A stretch of DNA of 64,000 bases from CALHRB01 sp964473465. Lineage in GTDB: Bacteria > Bacteroidota > Ignavibacteria > Kapaibacteriales > UBA2268. The DNA lies in assembly GCA_964473465.1 (NCBI GenBank), contig CAYYPE010000014.1:1-64000 (forward strand), in the 5' to 3' direction. A model generated the notes under the pieces. It ran no database searches and was not told the origin of the DNA. It saw only the letters and a list, made by a program, of their open reading frames with translations. A program made the translations under genes and the position numbers. Below, piece after piece: positions 18,712 to 26,311 of the stretch. Numbering within the stretch: position 1 is the first letter of the stretch; each line of letters opens with the position of its first letter.

Positions 18712-18751
18712 AATAAAAAACCACCAGCGATTCAATTCTGATGGTTTTTTT
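18712..18751 (-). terminator. Intrinsic terminator downstream of the 73-residue protein gene
   Basis: On the minus strand AAACCATCAG pairs with CTGGTGGTTT (one G-U) around a 10-base loop, followed by a T-rich tract. The mirror arm is also followed by T, so it may work in both directions. Confidence 0.8.
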
Positions 18752-18779
18752 GACTTATTATTTAATATTTTTAATTCAG

Positions 18780-19001
18780 CTAAACTTTTACATCCAGATA
18801 TCCTTTTGCTATTTGATTCTGAGCCACCTGTTGAATTTGTAAAACAGGTTGTGTGCTTGCTAAAAGTTGAAGTATTTGATTTTGGGTGCTTCCTGCATCT
18901 ATAGTCTGCTTAAAAATATCCTTTTGAACCTCGTTTTGCACGGTTGTGCTGGCTTTCTCGCCAGACTGAGTCTCTTGTTTTTGAATTTTTTCTATAACCA
19001 T
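18780..19001 (-). CDS. Small Gln/Thr-rich protein, possibly YjfB-like motility protein
   Basis: The 73-residue ORF has AAGGGTG as ribosome-binding site and a terminator right after it, which supports expression. The N-terminal half is polar and disordered-looking (KQETQSGEKASTT). The C-terminal half reads VQKDIFKQTIDAGSTQNQILQLLAS and ends LDVKV. This resembles the small putative motility protein family (YjfB, PF14070), which has a K-(x)-x-(M/L)-D helix and a terminal hydrophobic-D-(I/V)-K/R-V. The resemblance is weak and from memory. FliW and MotB elsewhere in the window show that the cell is motile. Confidence 0.55.
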   Translation of the reverse strand: MVIEKIQKQETQSGEKASTTVQNEVQKDIFKQTIDAGSTQNQILQLLASTQPVLQIQQVAQNQIAKGYLDVKV

Positions 19002-19104
19002 TTTTACACCCTTAATTTAAGAATCTGTAAAAATTATCGTCAAAAAGTTAAATTTCTTTAACAAATAACCGAATAAAAGGTTTTCTCAGGTGCAAAAATC
19101 TTTT

Positions 19105-19112
19105 TAATTTTG
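19105..19112 (+). promoter_or_regulatory. -7 element upstream of tRNA-Glu
   Basis: TAATTTTG matches the Bacteroidota TAnnTTTG -7 element, 25 bp before the tRNA. The -33 position reads TTC rather than TTG, so only half of the promoter is convincing. Confidence 0.5.
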
Positions 19113-19136
19113 AAATATAATAGTTTAACAAAAATT

Positions 19137-19208
19137 GGCGCATTCGTCTAGCGGTCAGGACGCCGGCCTCTCACGCCGGTAACACGGGTTCGATTCCCGT
19201 ATGCGCTA
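19137..19208 (+). tRNA. tRNA-Glu (CTC)
   Basis: Complete 72-base cloverleaf: acceptor GGCGCAT/ATGCGCT (G1-U72), anticodon loop CTCTCAC with CTC on a CCGGC/GCCGG stem, and T arm ACGGG/CCCGT with loop TTCGATT. CCA is not encoded. The stop codon of the convergent cupin gene begins at the very next base. Confidence 0.96.
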
Positions 19209-19547
19209 CTATTTAGCTGTTGGAACTACATTTCCGGTTTTTACTGTTGTTACTGGTTCAAAAAGCAAAATCCATACCTCCTCTTCAGCAACTGATCTAT
19301 GCTCTACTCCATGAGGGACAATAAGAAATTCATTTTCGTTTACTTCAACGACTTTATCACGGAACTCCATTTTGAATTTGCCACTTACCACGAAAAAGAG
19401 TTCATCTTCATTCTCATGCTGATGCCAGATGAATTCACCCTGAAATTTTACTAACTTGACGTATTGACCGTTAAGTTCACCAACGACTTTTGGTTCCCAG
19501 TATTCTTTGATTTCGTTAAAATGATTAATTATATTTACAGTCTGCAT
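19209..19547 (-). CDS. Cupin-domain protein
   Basis: The 112-residue single cupin has motif 1 as HQHENEDELFFVVSG (His-x-His, then Glu) and motif 2 as VPHGVEHRS, so the metal ligands His, His, Glu and His are present. Small cupins of this type are metal-dependent and of varied function (isomerases, dioxygenases, sensors), and no substrate can be assigned. The gene abuts tRNA-Glu with no intervening base. Confidence 0.82.
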   Translation of the reverse strand: MQTVNIINHFNEIKEYWEPKVVGELNGQYVKLVKFQGEFIWHQHENEDELFFVVSGKFKMEFRDKVVEVNENEFLIVPHGVEHRSVAEEEVWILLFEPVTTVKTGNVVPTAK

Positions 19548-19614
19548 AATGTTTATTATAGTTGTGACACATCATTTATTCATTATTTTCAAATCCGATA
19601 TTTTCAAACAGGGC

Positions 19615-20196
19615 TTAATTGTCAATTAATCCTCTGCCAGTCTTTTTAATCTTATTCTTTGAGTTTAATAATTGTAAAATCTTGTCCAGAATACCGTTGA
19701 TAAATTGAGGACTTTTATCAGTAGAGAAATTTTTTCCAATTTCCATTGCTTCGTTAATGCTCACCTTGACAGGAATTTCAGGGAAGAAAATAAATTCCGC
19801 AATAGCCATCTCGATAAGTATTTTATCAAGAATTGTAATTCTATCCAAAGACCAATGCTCAGAAATTTCTTTGATATATGATTGAACTTCGTCCTTAATG
19901 CTCAATGTATGTTCTGTTAATTGTTTGGCGAATTCAACTTCGTCCTCCTTCCAGATAATCGGGATATCCGATTCAAGTTCGAGAATTTGCTCATGAGTGA
20001 GCAATTTATCTTTTTCGGTAATAATATCATCAAAATTAAAATCTCTGGAAAAAATGTGGTCGAATATGGATTTCCAATCGGAATTGGATATTTCTACAGC
20101 GGTGAGAATTTGTAGAACCTTTTCACGGGCTAAATGCCTTGACCCTTTAATGCTTTTTGTCTGGCTGAGAGTAAATTTTTCTTTACTTTTTTTCAT
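19615..20196 (-). CDS. nusB: Transcription antitermination factor NusB
   Basis: The 193-residue protein matches NusB: LAREKVLQILTAVEI near the N-terminus (helix 1, boxA-RNA-binding Arg-rich start), WSLDRITILDKILIEMAIAEF in the middle, then SINEAMEIGKNFSTDKSPQF and INGILDKI. It binds boxA RNA with S10 in rRNA antitermination complexes. It is longer than E. coli NusB (139 residues) because of a roughly 20-residue basic leader and an insertion around 45-95, as in many Bacteroidota. Confidence 0.93.
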   Translation of the reverse strand: MKKSKEKFTLSQTKSIKGSRHLAREKVLQILTAVEISNSDWKSIFDHIFSRDFNFDDIITEKDKLLTHEQILELESDIPIIWKEDEVEFAKQLTEHTLSIKDEVQSYIKEISEHWSLDRITILDKILIEMAIAEFIFFPEIPVKVSINEAMEIGKNFSTDKSPQFINGILDKILQLLNSKNKIKKTGRGLIDN

Positions 20197-20321
20197 TATA
20201 AAAAGAACAACATTTTAAGTAATGCAAAATAAAATAATTTTTTGACGAAAAAAATAAAAAATAAATTATTGATTAGCACAATTATTTATCCTATCATAAT
20301 TTAAATATTGTAAAGAAATGC

Positions 20322-20329
20322 TATTTTTG
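20322..20329 (+). promoter_or_regulatory. -7 element of the mreBCD operon
   Basis: TATTTTTG, a TAnnTTTG match, lies 34 bp before the mreB start. The -33 position shows TTT, not TTG. Confidence 0.45.
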
Positions 20330-20363
20330 TATTTTAATCTTTTTTCATTTATTATTCTTAATT

Positions 20364-21389
20364 ATGGCAATTTTCAGGTTATTCACAAACGACTTAGCTA
20401 TAGACCTTGGAACGGCAAATACTCTTATTTGGATGAAGGGCAAAGGTATTGTGCTAAATGAACCTACAATTGTGGCGTTTGACAGAACCAATAAAAATAT
20501 AATTGCAATCGGACATGATGCTCAGGCAATGTTAGGAAAAACACATAGAGACATAAAAATTATCAGACCCCTGCGAGATGGAGCTATTGCTGATTTTGAA
20601 ATTACAGAAGGCATGCTCAGAGCTTTAATCAGAAAAGTCTCGCTAAGCTGGCAACCTGCAAGGCGAGTAGTAGTAAGTGTTCCTTCGGGAATTACAGAAG
20701 TTGAAAAAAGAGCTGTGCGTGATAGTTGTGAGCATGCAGGAGCAAAGGAAGTGCATCTGATTGCAGAACCTATGGCTGGTGCTATCGGAATTGGTATCAA
20801 TGTGCATGAGGCAGTTGGAAATATGATTGTTGATATCGGCGGAGGCACTACTGAAATCGCTGTGATTGCACTTTCGGGCATTGTTACAGATGAATCAATA
20901 AGGATTGCTGGTGATGAAATGACCGAGTCAATTGTTCAGTATTTCAAAAGGAATCATAACATTCTAATTGGCGATAGAACTGCAGAAATGATTAAAATTA
21001 AGGTAGGTTCTGCAATTAAACTCGATGAAGAGATCGAAGTTGAAGTTAAAGGTAGAGATCTGGTTACCGGCATACCACGTATGATAGAAATCAGCTCTGA
21101 AGATATTCGGGAAGCTCTTTCAGAGGCTGTGAACGAAATGGTAAATGCAATATTAAATATTTTGGAAAGAACACCTCCTGAACTTGCAGCAGATATTTTC
21201 GACAGAGGTATTATGCTTACTGGCGGTGGTGCTTTGCTCAAAGGTTTGGACGAAAGAATAAGGAAAGAAACATCTCTGCCGGTTCACGTTGCCGATGATC
21301 CTTTGACTGCTGTTGTAAGGGGAGCGGGAAAGGTTCTTGAAAATCTGACTGAGTATTCGCCCGTTTTCATTAGAAGTATTCGTTATTAA
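20364..21389 (+). CDS. mreB: Rod-shape-determining protein MreB
   Basis: This 341-residue actin homologue has phosphate-1 DLGTANTLIW, phosphate-2 VDIGGGTTEIAV, the VPSGITEVEKRAV segment and the adenosine motif LTGGGALLKGL. It polymerises under the inner membrane and guides the elongasome for lateral wall synthesis. It heads the mreB-mreC-mreD cluster and points to a rod or curved cell shape. A Bacteroidota-type -7 element lies upstream. Confidence 0.98.
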   Translation: MAIFRLFTNDLAIDLGTANTLIWMKGKGIVLNEPTIVAFDRTNKNIIAIGHDAQAMLGKTHRDIKIIRPLRDGAIADFEITEGMLRALIRKVSLSWQPARRVVVSVPSGITEVEKRAVRDSCEHAGAKEVHLIAEPMAGAIGIGINVHEAVGNMIVDIGGGTTEIAVIALSGIVTDESIRIAGDEMTESIVQYFKRNHNILIGDRTAEMIKIKVGSAIKLDEEIEVEVKGRDLVTGIPRMIEISSEDIREALSEAVNEMVNAILNILERTPPELAADIFDRGIMLTGGGALLKGLDERIRKETSLPVHVADDPLTAVVRGAGKVLENLTEYSPVFIRSIRY

Positions 21390-21439
21390 TATCCAAATAA
21401 TAAGCTAAATCAGGCTTATTAATCAGTTAAAGTTCGAAA

Positions 21440-22339
21440 ATGCAAAGAATTATAGATTTTGTTGTTAAATACAGAGATTATATTACTCTGACAGCTCTTG
21501 CGGTAATATCTCTTTCCTTAATTTCGCTTGGTGATACAAACAAAATCGGTGGTTTCAGGACTGTAATAATCGGAACAGTTGGCTGGATTCAGAATATTTT
21601 TTCATGGATACCCAATCCAGTGGCTTTGGAAAGCGAAAATCGAGCTTTGAGAGAACTCAATCTTGAACTCTCCTCCGAAGTTATCAGGATGCGTCAAGCT
21701 TTGCTCGAGAACCGTAACCTAAGAGAATTACTCGAGCTAAAAAAACGTCAGCCAAATGATTATATATTTGCAGATGTTGTTGGTAAATCTTCAATCGAGA
21801 TGCGAAATTATTTAATCATTGACAGAGGAAAAAAGCAAGGCATTGATAATGATATGACTGCCAGAACTGATGCAGGACTTGTGGGTGTTGTTATTGGTGT
21901 TGATGATAATTTTTCCCTGATTGAATCAATTATGAACCCAAACGTTAAAGTCTCGGCAAAAATCCAGAGGAACGGTTATAACGGATTAATTGTTTGGGAG
22001 GGAGGCGAGGATTTTCTTATGAAGAATATGCCTAAATCTTTTGATGTCAAAGTAAATGATTTGGTTGTAACGACATCCTTCAGCAGTAAATACCCAGCTG
22101 AAGTACCAATAGGAACCGTTGCAGATGTTCGTCAGGAAGCTGGCGAGCTATTTCTGAAAGTTAAAGTGAAACCATTAGTAAATTTTTCAACAATTGAACA
22201 GCTTGCAATATTAAAATATATACCTAACAGGGAAATTCATCAGCTTGTTGAAGAAATCGAAGAGAAAATTAAGAAAAGAAAAGCACCTCCGACAAGGGAG
22301 GAAAAGCTTAAAATATTCGATACTAAAAAGAAGAAATGA
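21440..22339 (+). CDS. mreC: Rod-shape-determining protein MreC
   Basis: The 299-residue protein has one N-terminal transmembrane helix (about 14-32), a coiled-coil (about 63-105, rich in Leu/Glu) and the MreC beta domains: FADVVGKSSIEMRNYLIIDRGKKQGI, the VIGVDDNFSLIESIMNPNVKVSAKI repeat and VVTTSFSSKYPAEVPIGTV. It bridges MreB to periplasmic PBPs. A Lys-rich tail of about 30 residues extends beyond the domain. It starts 50 bp after mreB and overlaps mreD by 4 bp. Confidence 0.96.
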   Translation: MQRIIDFVVKYRDYITLTALAVISLSLISLGDTNKIGGFRTVIIGTVGWIQNIFSWIPNPVALESENRALRELNLELSSEVIRMRQALLENRNLRELLELKKRQPNDYIFADVVGKSSIEMRNYLIIDRGKKQGIDNDMTARTDAGLVGVVIGVDDNFSLIESIMNPNVKVSAKIQRNGYNGLIVWEGGEDFLMKNMPKSFDVKVNDLVVTTSFSSKYPAEVPIGTVADVRQEAGELFLKVKVKPLVNFSTIEQLAILKYIPNREIHQLVEEIEEKIKKRKAPPTREEKLKIFDTKKKK

Positions 22340-22887
22340 GCTTTTTATTTATGGCAATGGATTTAAAAATATTTGGGGATAAAAAGTCTGAAATAATTCG
22401 GTATATCAGTTATTCCATAGCTTTACTTCTTCTTTCGGTTATTCATCTTACTTTTTTGGATTTGATTTCTGTGGGAGGCCTTACTCCCGATCTAATTCTT
22501 ATTTTATGCGTTTGGATTGCCCTTAAAGAAGGTCGTTTTGTTGGCATTGCAGCAGCATTTATCTGTGGTATTTTCTTTGATATTGTTTCTTTGGACGTAA
22601 TTGGAATGAATGCTCTCTCCAAAACTCTGGCTGCTTTTTTTGCTGGAAGTTTCTATCGAGAAGGACATTCTGATGAAATAATTGGCAGCTTTCTTTTTCT
22701 GATAATAGTGCTTTCAAGTGCTCTTCTGAATAATCTTGTTTACTTTTTCTTCTATCTTAAGCCAAGCGAAGCTGCTCTAATAACATTCTTTCTTAAATAT
22801 GGTCTTGCTTCTGCTCTTTATACGACACTTCTGGCGATATTCCCCTTGTTTGTTAAAATTCCCAAGAAAGGCTATAGGCCTATATAA
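22336..22887 (+). CDS. mreD: Rod-shape-determining protein MreD
   Basis: The 183-residue membrane protein has about five or six transmembrane helices and the MreD-typical GGLTPDLILILCVWIALKEGRFVGIAAAFICGIFFDIVS segment, in pieces across residues 50-90. It overlaps mreC (ATGA), so coupling is expected. ATG codons at residues 6 and 8 are alternative starts. PBP2 and RodA, often next in such clusters, do not follow. Confidence 0.92.
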   Translation: MSFLFMAMDLKIFGDKKSEIIRYISYSIALLLLSVIHLTFLDLISVGGLTPDLILILCVWIALKEGRFVGIAAAFICGIFFDIVSLDVIGMNALSKTLAAFFAGSFYREGHSDEIIGSFLFLIIVLSSALLNNLVYFFFYLKPSEAALITFFLKYGLASALYTTLLAIFPLFVKIPKKGYRPI

Positions 22888-23060
22888 ATAATACTATTTC
22901 TGTATTAATATTTAATTTTTTCTTTAATATTTGAATTTTTGATGAATTATATGAATTTTTTGATTTCATTAAAACTATAGTTTTAAATATCAAAAATATT
23001 AGTATATTCGAATAAAATATTTTGTTAACATTAAATAATTTTTTAAATTAAGGAGGAATT

Positions 23061-23969
23061 ATGAAAAAAGTAAAATTTCAAAGCGATGGACTTACTTTGA
23101 CAGGAAATTTATTCTTACCCTCAAATTTCAGTGAAGAGAATAAATATCCAGCAATAGTAGTTTCCGGCAGTTGGACTACCGTAAAGGAGCAAATGGCTGG
23201 TTTATACGCCGAAAAGCTTGCAAATCAAGGGTTTATTACCCTTGCATTCGATTTCAGGAATTATGGAGAAAGCGAAGGCACACCCAGATTTTATGAAAGT
23301 CCCAAATTAAAAATTGCTGATATAAAAAATGCTGTTTCATTTCTTGCTTCATTGCCAGAAGTAGATTCAGATAGAATTGGGGCGTTTGGAGTATGTGCAG
23401 GCTCTATGTACACTTTGATGGCCGCAACGGAAGAAAAAAGGATTAAATCAGTTGTTACAGTAGCTTCATGGTTGCATAACTCTGAAGCTGTTAAATTGTT
23501 TTATGGTGGCGAAGAAGGAGTTCAGTCAAAAATAAATGCTGCAAAAGAAGCTAAAAAGAAATATAATGAAACCGGCGAAATTGACTATGTACCGACGATT
23601 TCAGTTGAAGACCCAAATGCTGCAATGTATGGTCCTTATGATTATTATCTGAACCCGGAAAGGGGCGCTATTCCTGAATGGAGTGCCGATAAATTTGCAG
23701 TTATGAGCTGGGAAGATTGGCTGACGTTTGACCCTATGCCTCAGGCAAAATTATTAAACAAACCAACCCTTATGATTCATTCCGATGGTGCTGTATTACC
23801 TGATTTCACTAAAAACTTCTTTAATGATATTCCACACAGTGATAAGAAACTTCACTGGGTTGCCACTGAGTTACCATCTCCCTTTCATCAATTCAGTTTT
23901 TATGATCTGGAGCCTGAAGTTTCATTATCAGTAACACTTGCATCTGATTGGTTTGCTTCTAAACTCTGA
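23061..23969 (+). CDS. Alpha/beta-hydrolase, dienelactone hydrolase-like (Cys nucleophile)
   Basis: The 302-residue cytoplasmic protein has an excellent AAGGAGG ribosome-binding site. The nucleophile elbow is GVCAGS near residue 112, with Cys at the nucleophile position as in dienelactone hydrolases rather than Ser. The acid is probably the Asp in MIHSDGAVLPD and the His is in PFHQFSFYD. An N-terminal DGLTLTGNLFLP strand pair and FDFRNYGESEG fit the DUF1749/COG1073 hydrolases. It is monocistronic, and its substrate is unknown. Confidence 0.8.
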   Translation: MKKVKFQSDGLTLTGNLFLPSNFSEENKYPAIVVSGSWTTVKEQMAGLYAEKLANQGFITLAFDFRNYGESEGTPRFYESPKLKIADIKNAVSFLASLPEVDSDRIGAFGVCAGSMYTLMAATEEKRIKSVVTVASWLHNSEAVKLFYGGEEGVQSKINAAKEAKKKYNETGEIDYVPTISVEDPNAAMYGPYDYYLNPERGAIPEWSADKFAVMSWEDWLTFDPMPQAKLLNKPTLMIHSDGAVLPDFTKNFFNDIPHSDKKLHWVATELPSPFHQFSFYDLEPEVSLSVTLASDWFASKL

Positions 23970-24003
23970 GTCATTTTTTATAATAATTTTGGATTGGATT
24001 TTT

Positions 24004-24037
24004 TTGATGGGCTTCATTTTTAAATGGAGTCCATCAA
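24004..24037. terminator. Long hairpin between convergent genes
   Basis: A 16-bp stem (TTGATGGGCTTCATTT against AAATGGAGTCCATCAA, two G-U pairs) with a 2-base loop lies between convergent stops. There is no strong T run on either side, so it may act as a bidirectional end signal or only protect 3' ends. Confidence 0.6.
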
Positions 24038-24051
24038 TTATAAGGAATGGT

Positions 24052-25377
24052 TTATTCTTCTTCCAGTTCCTGCTTTTCTTTTAGACTTAGCTTAAGGAGT
24101 TCAACTTTACGTTTAGACCTTTTCAGAACTGTGCAAAGATAATCTCCAATGTCAATTACTTCATTTATTTCCGGGATTCGACCTACTTTGCTAATAACAA
24201 GCCCTCCGATTGTTTCATATTCTTCGTCAGCAGGCAAAGGATAAGGAAGTATATCATTAGCATCATCAATAGGCAAAACAGCATTCACTTGAAACTCTGT
24301 TTCTGAAATTTTTTCAATAAGGGGGATTTCTTCGTCGTATTCATCCTGAATTTCACCAACAATTTCTTCCAATATATCTTCCATAGTTACCAAACCAGCA
24401 GTTCCACCAAATTCATCTAAGACAATTGCAAGATGAATTTTATCTCTCTGCATAATTTTCATAATATTGCTGATTTTCTCATCTTCGCTCACAAAAAAAG
24501 CTGGTTTCATATAATTTTTGACTGAATCATTATTGTTATTCTCGAATATACCTATTAAATCTTTTGCAAAAACTACTCCGACTATATTATCAATACTCTG
24601 CTCAAAAACAGGCATTCTCGAATAACCTTCATTCTTGAATAATTCTATCGCCTGTGTTATATTCATATTAGCCTCGAGGGCAATTATTTTACCCCTTGGT
24701 ACCATAATTTGTTTAATGGGAGTATCCTTGAATTCGAAAATATTTTCAATCAATCTGTGCTGCGTAGGTTCGATTGAACCTGATTTGGAACTTTCCTCGA
24801 TAATATATCTGAGTTCATCGGAACTATGAAGACTGTGTGATTCCGTGATAGGTTCAAAGCCAATCATTTTGATAAAAAGATTGGCAAATCCATTTAAAAT
24901 CCAAATAAATGGGCTAAAAATTATGTAAAATAATCTCAATGGTAAGGCAACAAAGAGAGAAACTTGTTCTGAACGCTGAATTGCCAACGATTTTGGGGCA
25001 AGCTCACCAAAAACAATATGCAGTATAGTAATTACAAGAAAAGCAAGTGGAAGGGATATCTTGTGAATTAACTGTTCTGATATGTTTATTCCAAGGAAAT
25101 AAACCAAATCAGTTAATATTTTTGCTACAACTGGCTCACCAATCCAGCCGAGACCAAGACTGGCAAGAGTGATTCCGAGCTGGGTTGCTGAAAGATACGC
25201 ATCAAGGTGTAGTATCAAATGTTTTGTTAGCTTTGCAAGTCTGCTTCCAGTTCGAACTTTTAATTCAATTTGTGATATGCGGACTTTTACTATAGCAAAT
25301 TCAGCAGCTACAAAAAAAGCATTCAAAAGGACTAAAAAAACAGTTAAAAGTATATTTAATATGAGTTCTGTTATAAT
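24052..25377 (-). CDS. CorC/HlyC-type CNNM protein (DUF21, CBS pair, CorC C-terminal domain)
   Basis: Domain order is DUF21 membrane domain (about four helices, VLLNAFFVAAEFAIVKVRISQIE in the first), a CBS pair (about 210-325, IMVPRGKI to MEDILEEIVGEIQDE) and a C-terminal CorC/FAD-PCMH-like domain. These proteins are linked to Mg2+/Co2+ export or tolerance. The frame is open back to the recO stop (TAG at 25384-25386), and the first membrane helix is complete only if translation starts upstream of TTG 25326. No ATG, GTG or TTG exists there. ATT at 25377, spaced 5 bases after an AGG, is my inferred start. The conservative alternative is TTG 25326 (424 residues). Confidence 0.85.
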   Translation of the reverse strand: MITELILNILLTVFLVLLNAFFVAAEFAIVKVRISQIELKVRTGSRLAKLTKHLILHLDAYLSATQLGITLASLGLGWIGEPVVAKILTDLVYFLGINISEQLIHKISLPLAFLVITILHIVFGELAPKSLAIQRSEQVSLFVALPLRLFYIIFSPFIWILNGFANLFIKMIGFEPITESHSLHSSDELRYIIEESSKSGSIEPTQHRLIENIFEFKDTPIKQIMVPRGKIIALEANMNITQAIELFKNEGYSRMPVFEQSIDNIVGVVFAKDLIGIFENNNNDSVKNYMKPAFFVSEDEKISNIMKIMQRDKIHLAIVLDEFGGTAGLVTMEDILEEIVGEIQDEYDEEIPLIEKISETEFQVNAVLPIDDANDILPYPLPADEEYETIGGLVISKVGRIPEINEVIDIGDYLCTVLKRSKRKVELLKLSLKEKQELEEE

Positions 25378-25383
25378 AACAAC

Positions 25384-26109
25384 CTATTTTAAAAGAAACA
25401 AACTTGAATAGAAAAATTTTTTATCAAGATGATATCCAAAATAATTTACAAAAAAATTCACAATCTCATTAAATTCTTTTGATGTTATTATTATATCGGA
25501 ACAATCATTCAAATCTTTCTCGTAAATATCAATCATTTTTTTATATGTTTGTTTTTCGAACTTAATGAAATGTATTGAGTTTCTGCTATTCGAAAGTGAA
25601 CCATTTTCAAAACTAATATAGCACTTCTGACCGATGTCAGATAAATCCAAAGTTAAGAAAAATTCGTAACCAATCAATTTAAGCAAAAGGATCTGGGATT
25701 TAATAAAAGTTGAAAATGGATTTGATTGCAGTTTATTAAGCAATGATAAAATACTAACGGAAACTTCAAACACCGAATGATTGCTTTCGTAAGCTTCCAG
25801 AGTTTGATTCAATGACTCAATAAACATTAATCCACAGGCAAGATGGTTGAGCGAAGTTGAAATTTTATGAAAATCTATTATTTTTTCAGCTTCTGAGAGA
25901 GTATGTAGATCTTTTTGGCTTTTTTTATAGAAACTGACTGAAATATAATTCATTGGTTCGAGAATGCCTAAGAATTTGCTTTTTGGACTTCTTGCACCCT
26001 TGGCTATAACTGAAATTTTTCCGTCCGATTGAGTAAAAATATGAGAGATAATGCTTGTATCACCGAATTTAATTGATTTTAGCACTATAGCTTCGGTATT
26101 AACAATCAT
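25384..26109 (-). CDS. recO: DNA repair protein RecO
   Basis: The 241-residue protein has the RecO N-terminal OB-fold pattern: TEAIVLKSIKFGDTSIISHIFTQSDGKISVIAKGARSPKS is recognisable in pieces across residues 5-45. A helical C-terminal half follows. RecO loads RecA on SSB-coated gaps with RecR. The four-Cys zinc finger seen in some RecO proteins is absent (only one Cys pair region, CY). Its stop lies in the same frame as the downstream CorC-like gene. Confidence 0.9.
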   Translation of the reverse strand: MIVNTEAIVLKSIKFGDTSIISHIFTQSDGKISVIAKGARSPKSKFLGILEPMNYISVSFYKKSQKDLHTLSEAEKIIDFHKISTSLNHLACGLMFIESLNQTLEAYESNHSVFEVSVSILSLLNKLQSNPFSTFIKSQILLLKLIGYEFFLTLDLSDIGQKCYISFENGSLSNSRNSIHFIKFEKQTYKKMIDIYEKDLNDCSDIIITSKEFNEIVNFFVNYFGYHLDKKFFYSSLFLLK

Positions 26110-26182
26110 TATTACTACTCAAATTATGAGAGAAAAATTTAACGTAAATTAAATTTTGTTTTTTTATTTTTGGTAAAATTCT

Positions 26183-26190
26183 TATTTTTG
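26183..26190 (+). promoter_or_regulatory. -7 element upstream of tRNA-Asn
   Basis: TATTTTTG matches TAnnTTTG and lies 14 bp before the tRNA. The -33 position reads TTT. Confidence 0.5.
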
Positions 26191-26203
26191 TAGTCCAAAA
26201 AAT

Positions 26204-26277
26204 TCCTGAGTAGCTCAGCTGGTTAGAGCACCTGACTGTTAATCAGGGGGTCCACAGTTCAAGTCTGTGCTCAGGAG
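26204..26277 (+). tRNA. tRNA-Asn (GTT)
   Basis: Complete 74-base cloverleaf: acceptor TCCTGAG/CTCAGGA with G73, D arm GCTC/GAGC, anticodon loop CTGTTAA with GTT on CCTGA/TCAGG, and T arm CACAG/CTGTG with loop TTCAAGT. CCA is not encoded. It is followed by an intrinsic terminator. Confidence 0.97.
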
Positions 26278-26284
26278 CTGAAAT

Positions 26285-26311
26285 TGGGGGTTATTCAAAC
26301 CCCCATTTTTT
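26285..26311 (+). terminator. Rho-independent terminator of tRNA-Asn
   Basis: TGGGGGTT pairs with AACCCCCA across a 5-base loop, then six T. It touches the stop codon of the convergent OmpA/PD40 gene. Confidence 0.9.

Noticed and set aside
20522..20881. 119-codon antisense frame over mreB
   Set aside because: It is a shadow frame created by mreB codon use; no ribosome-binding site, no family resemblance.
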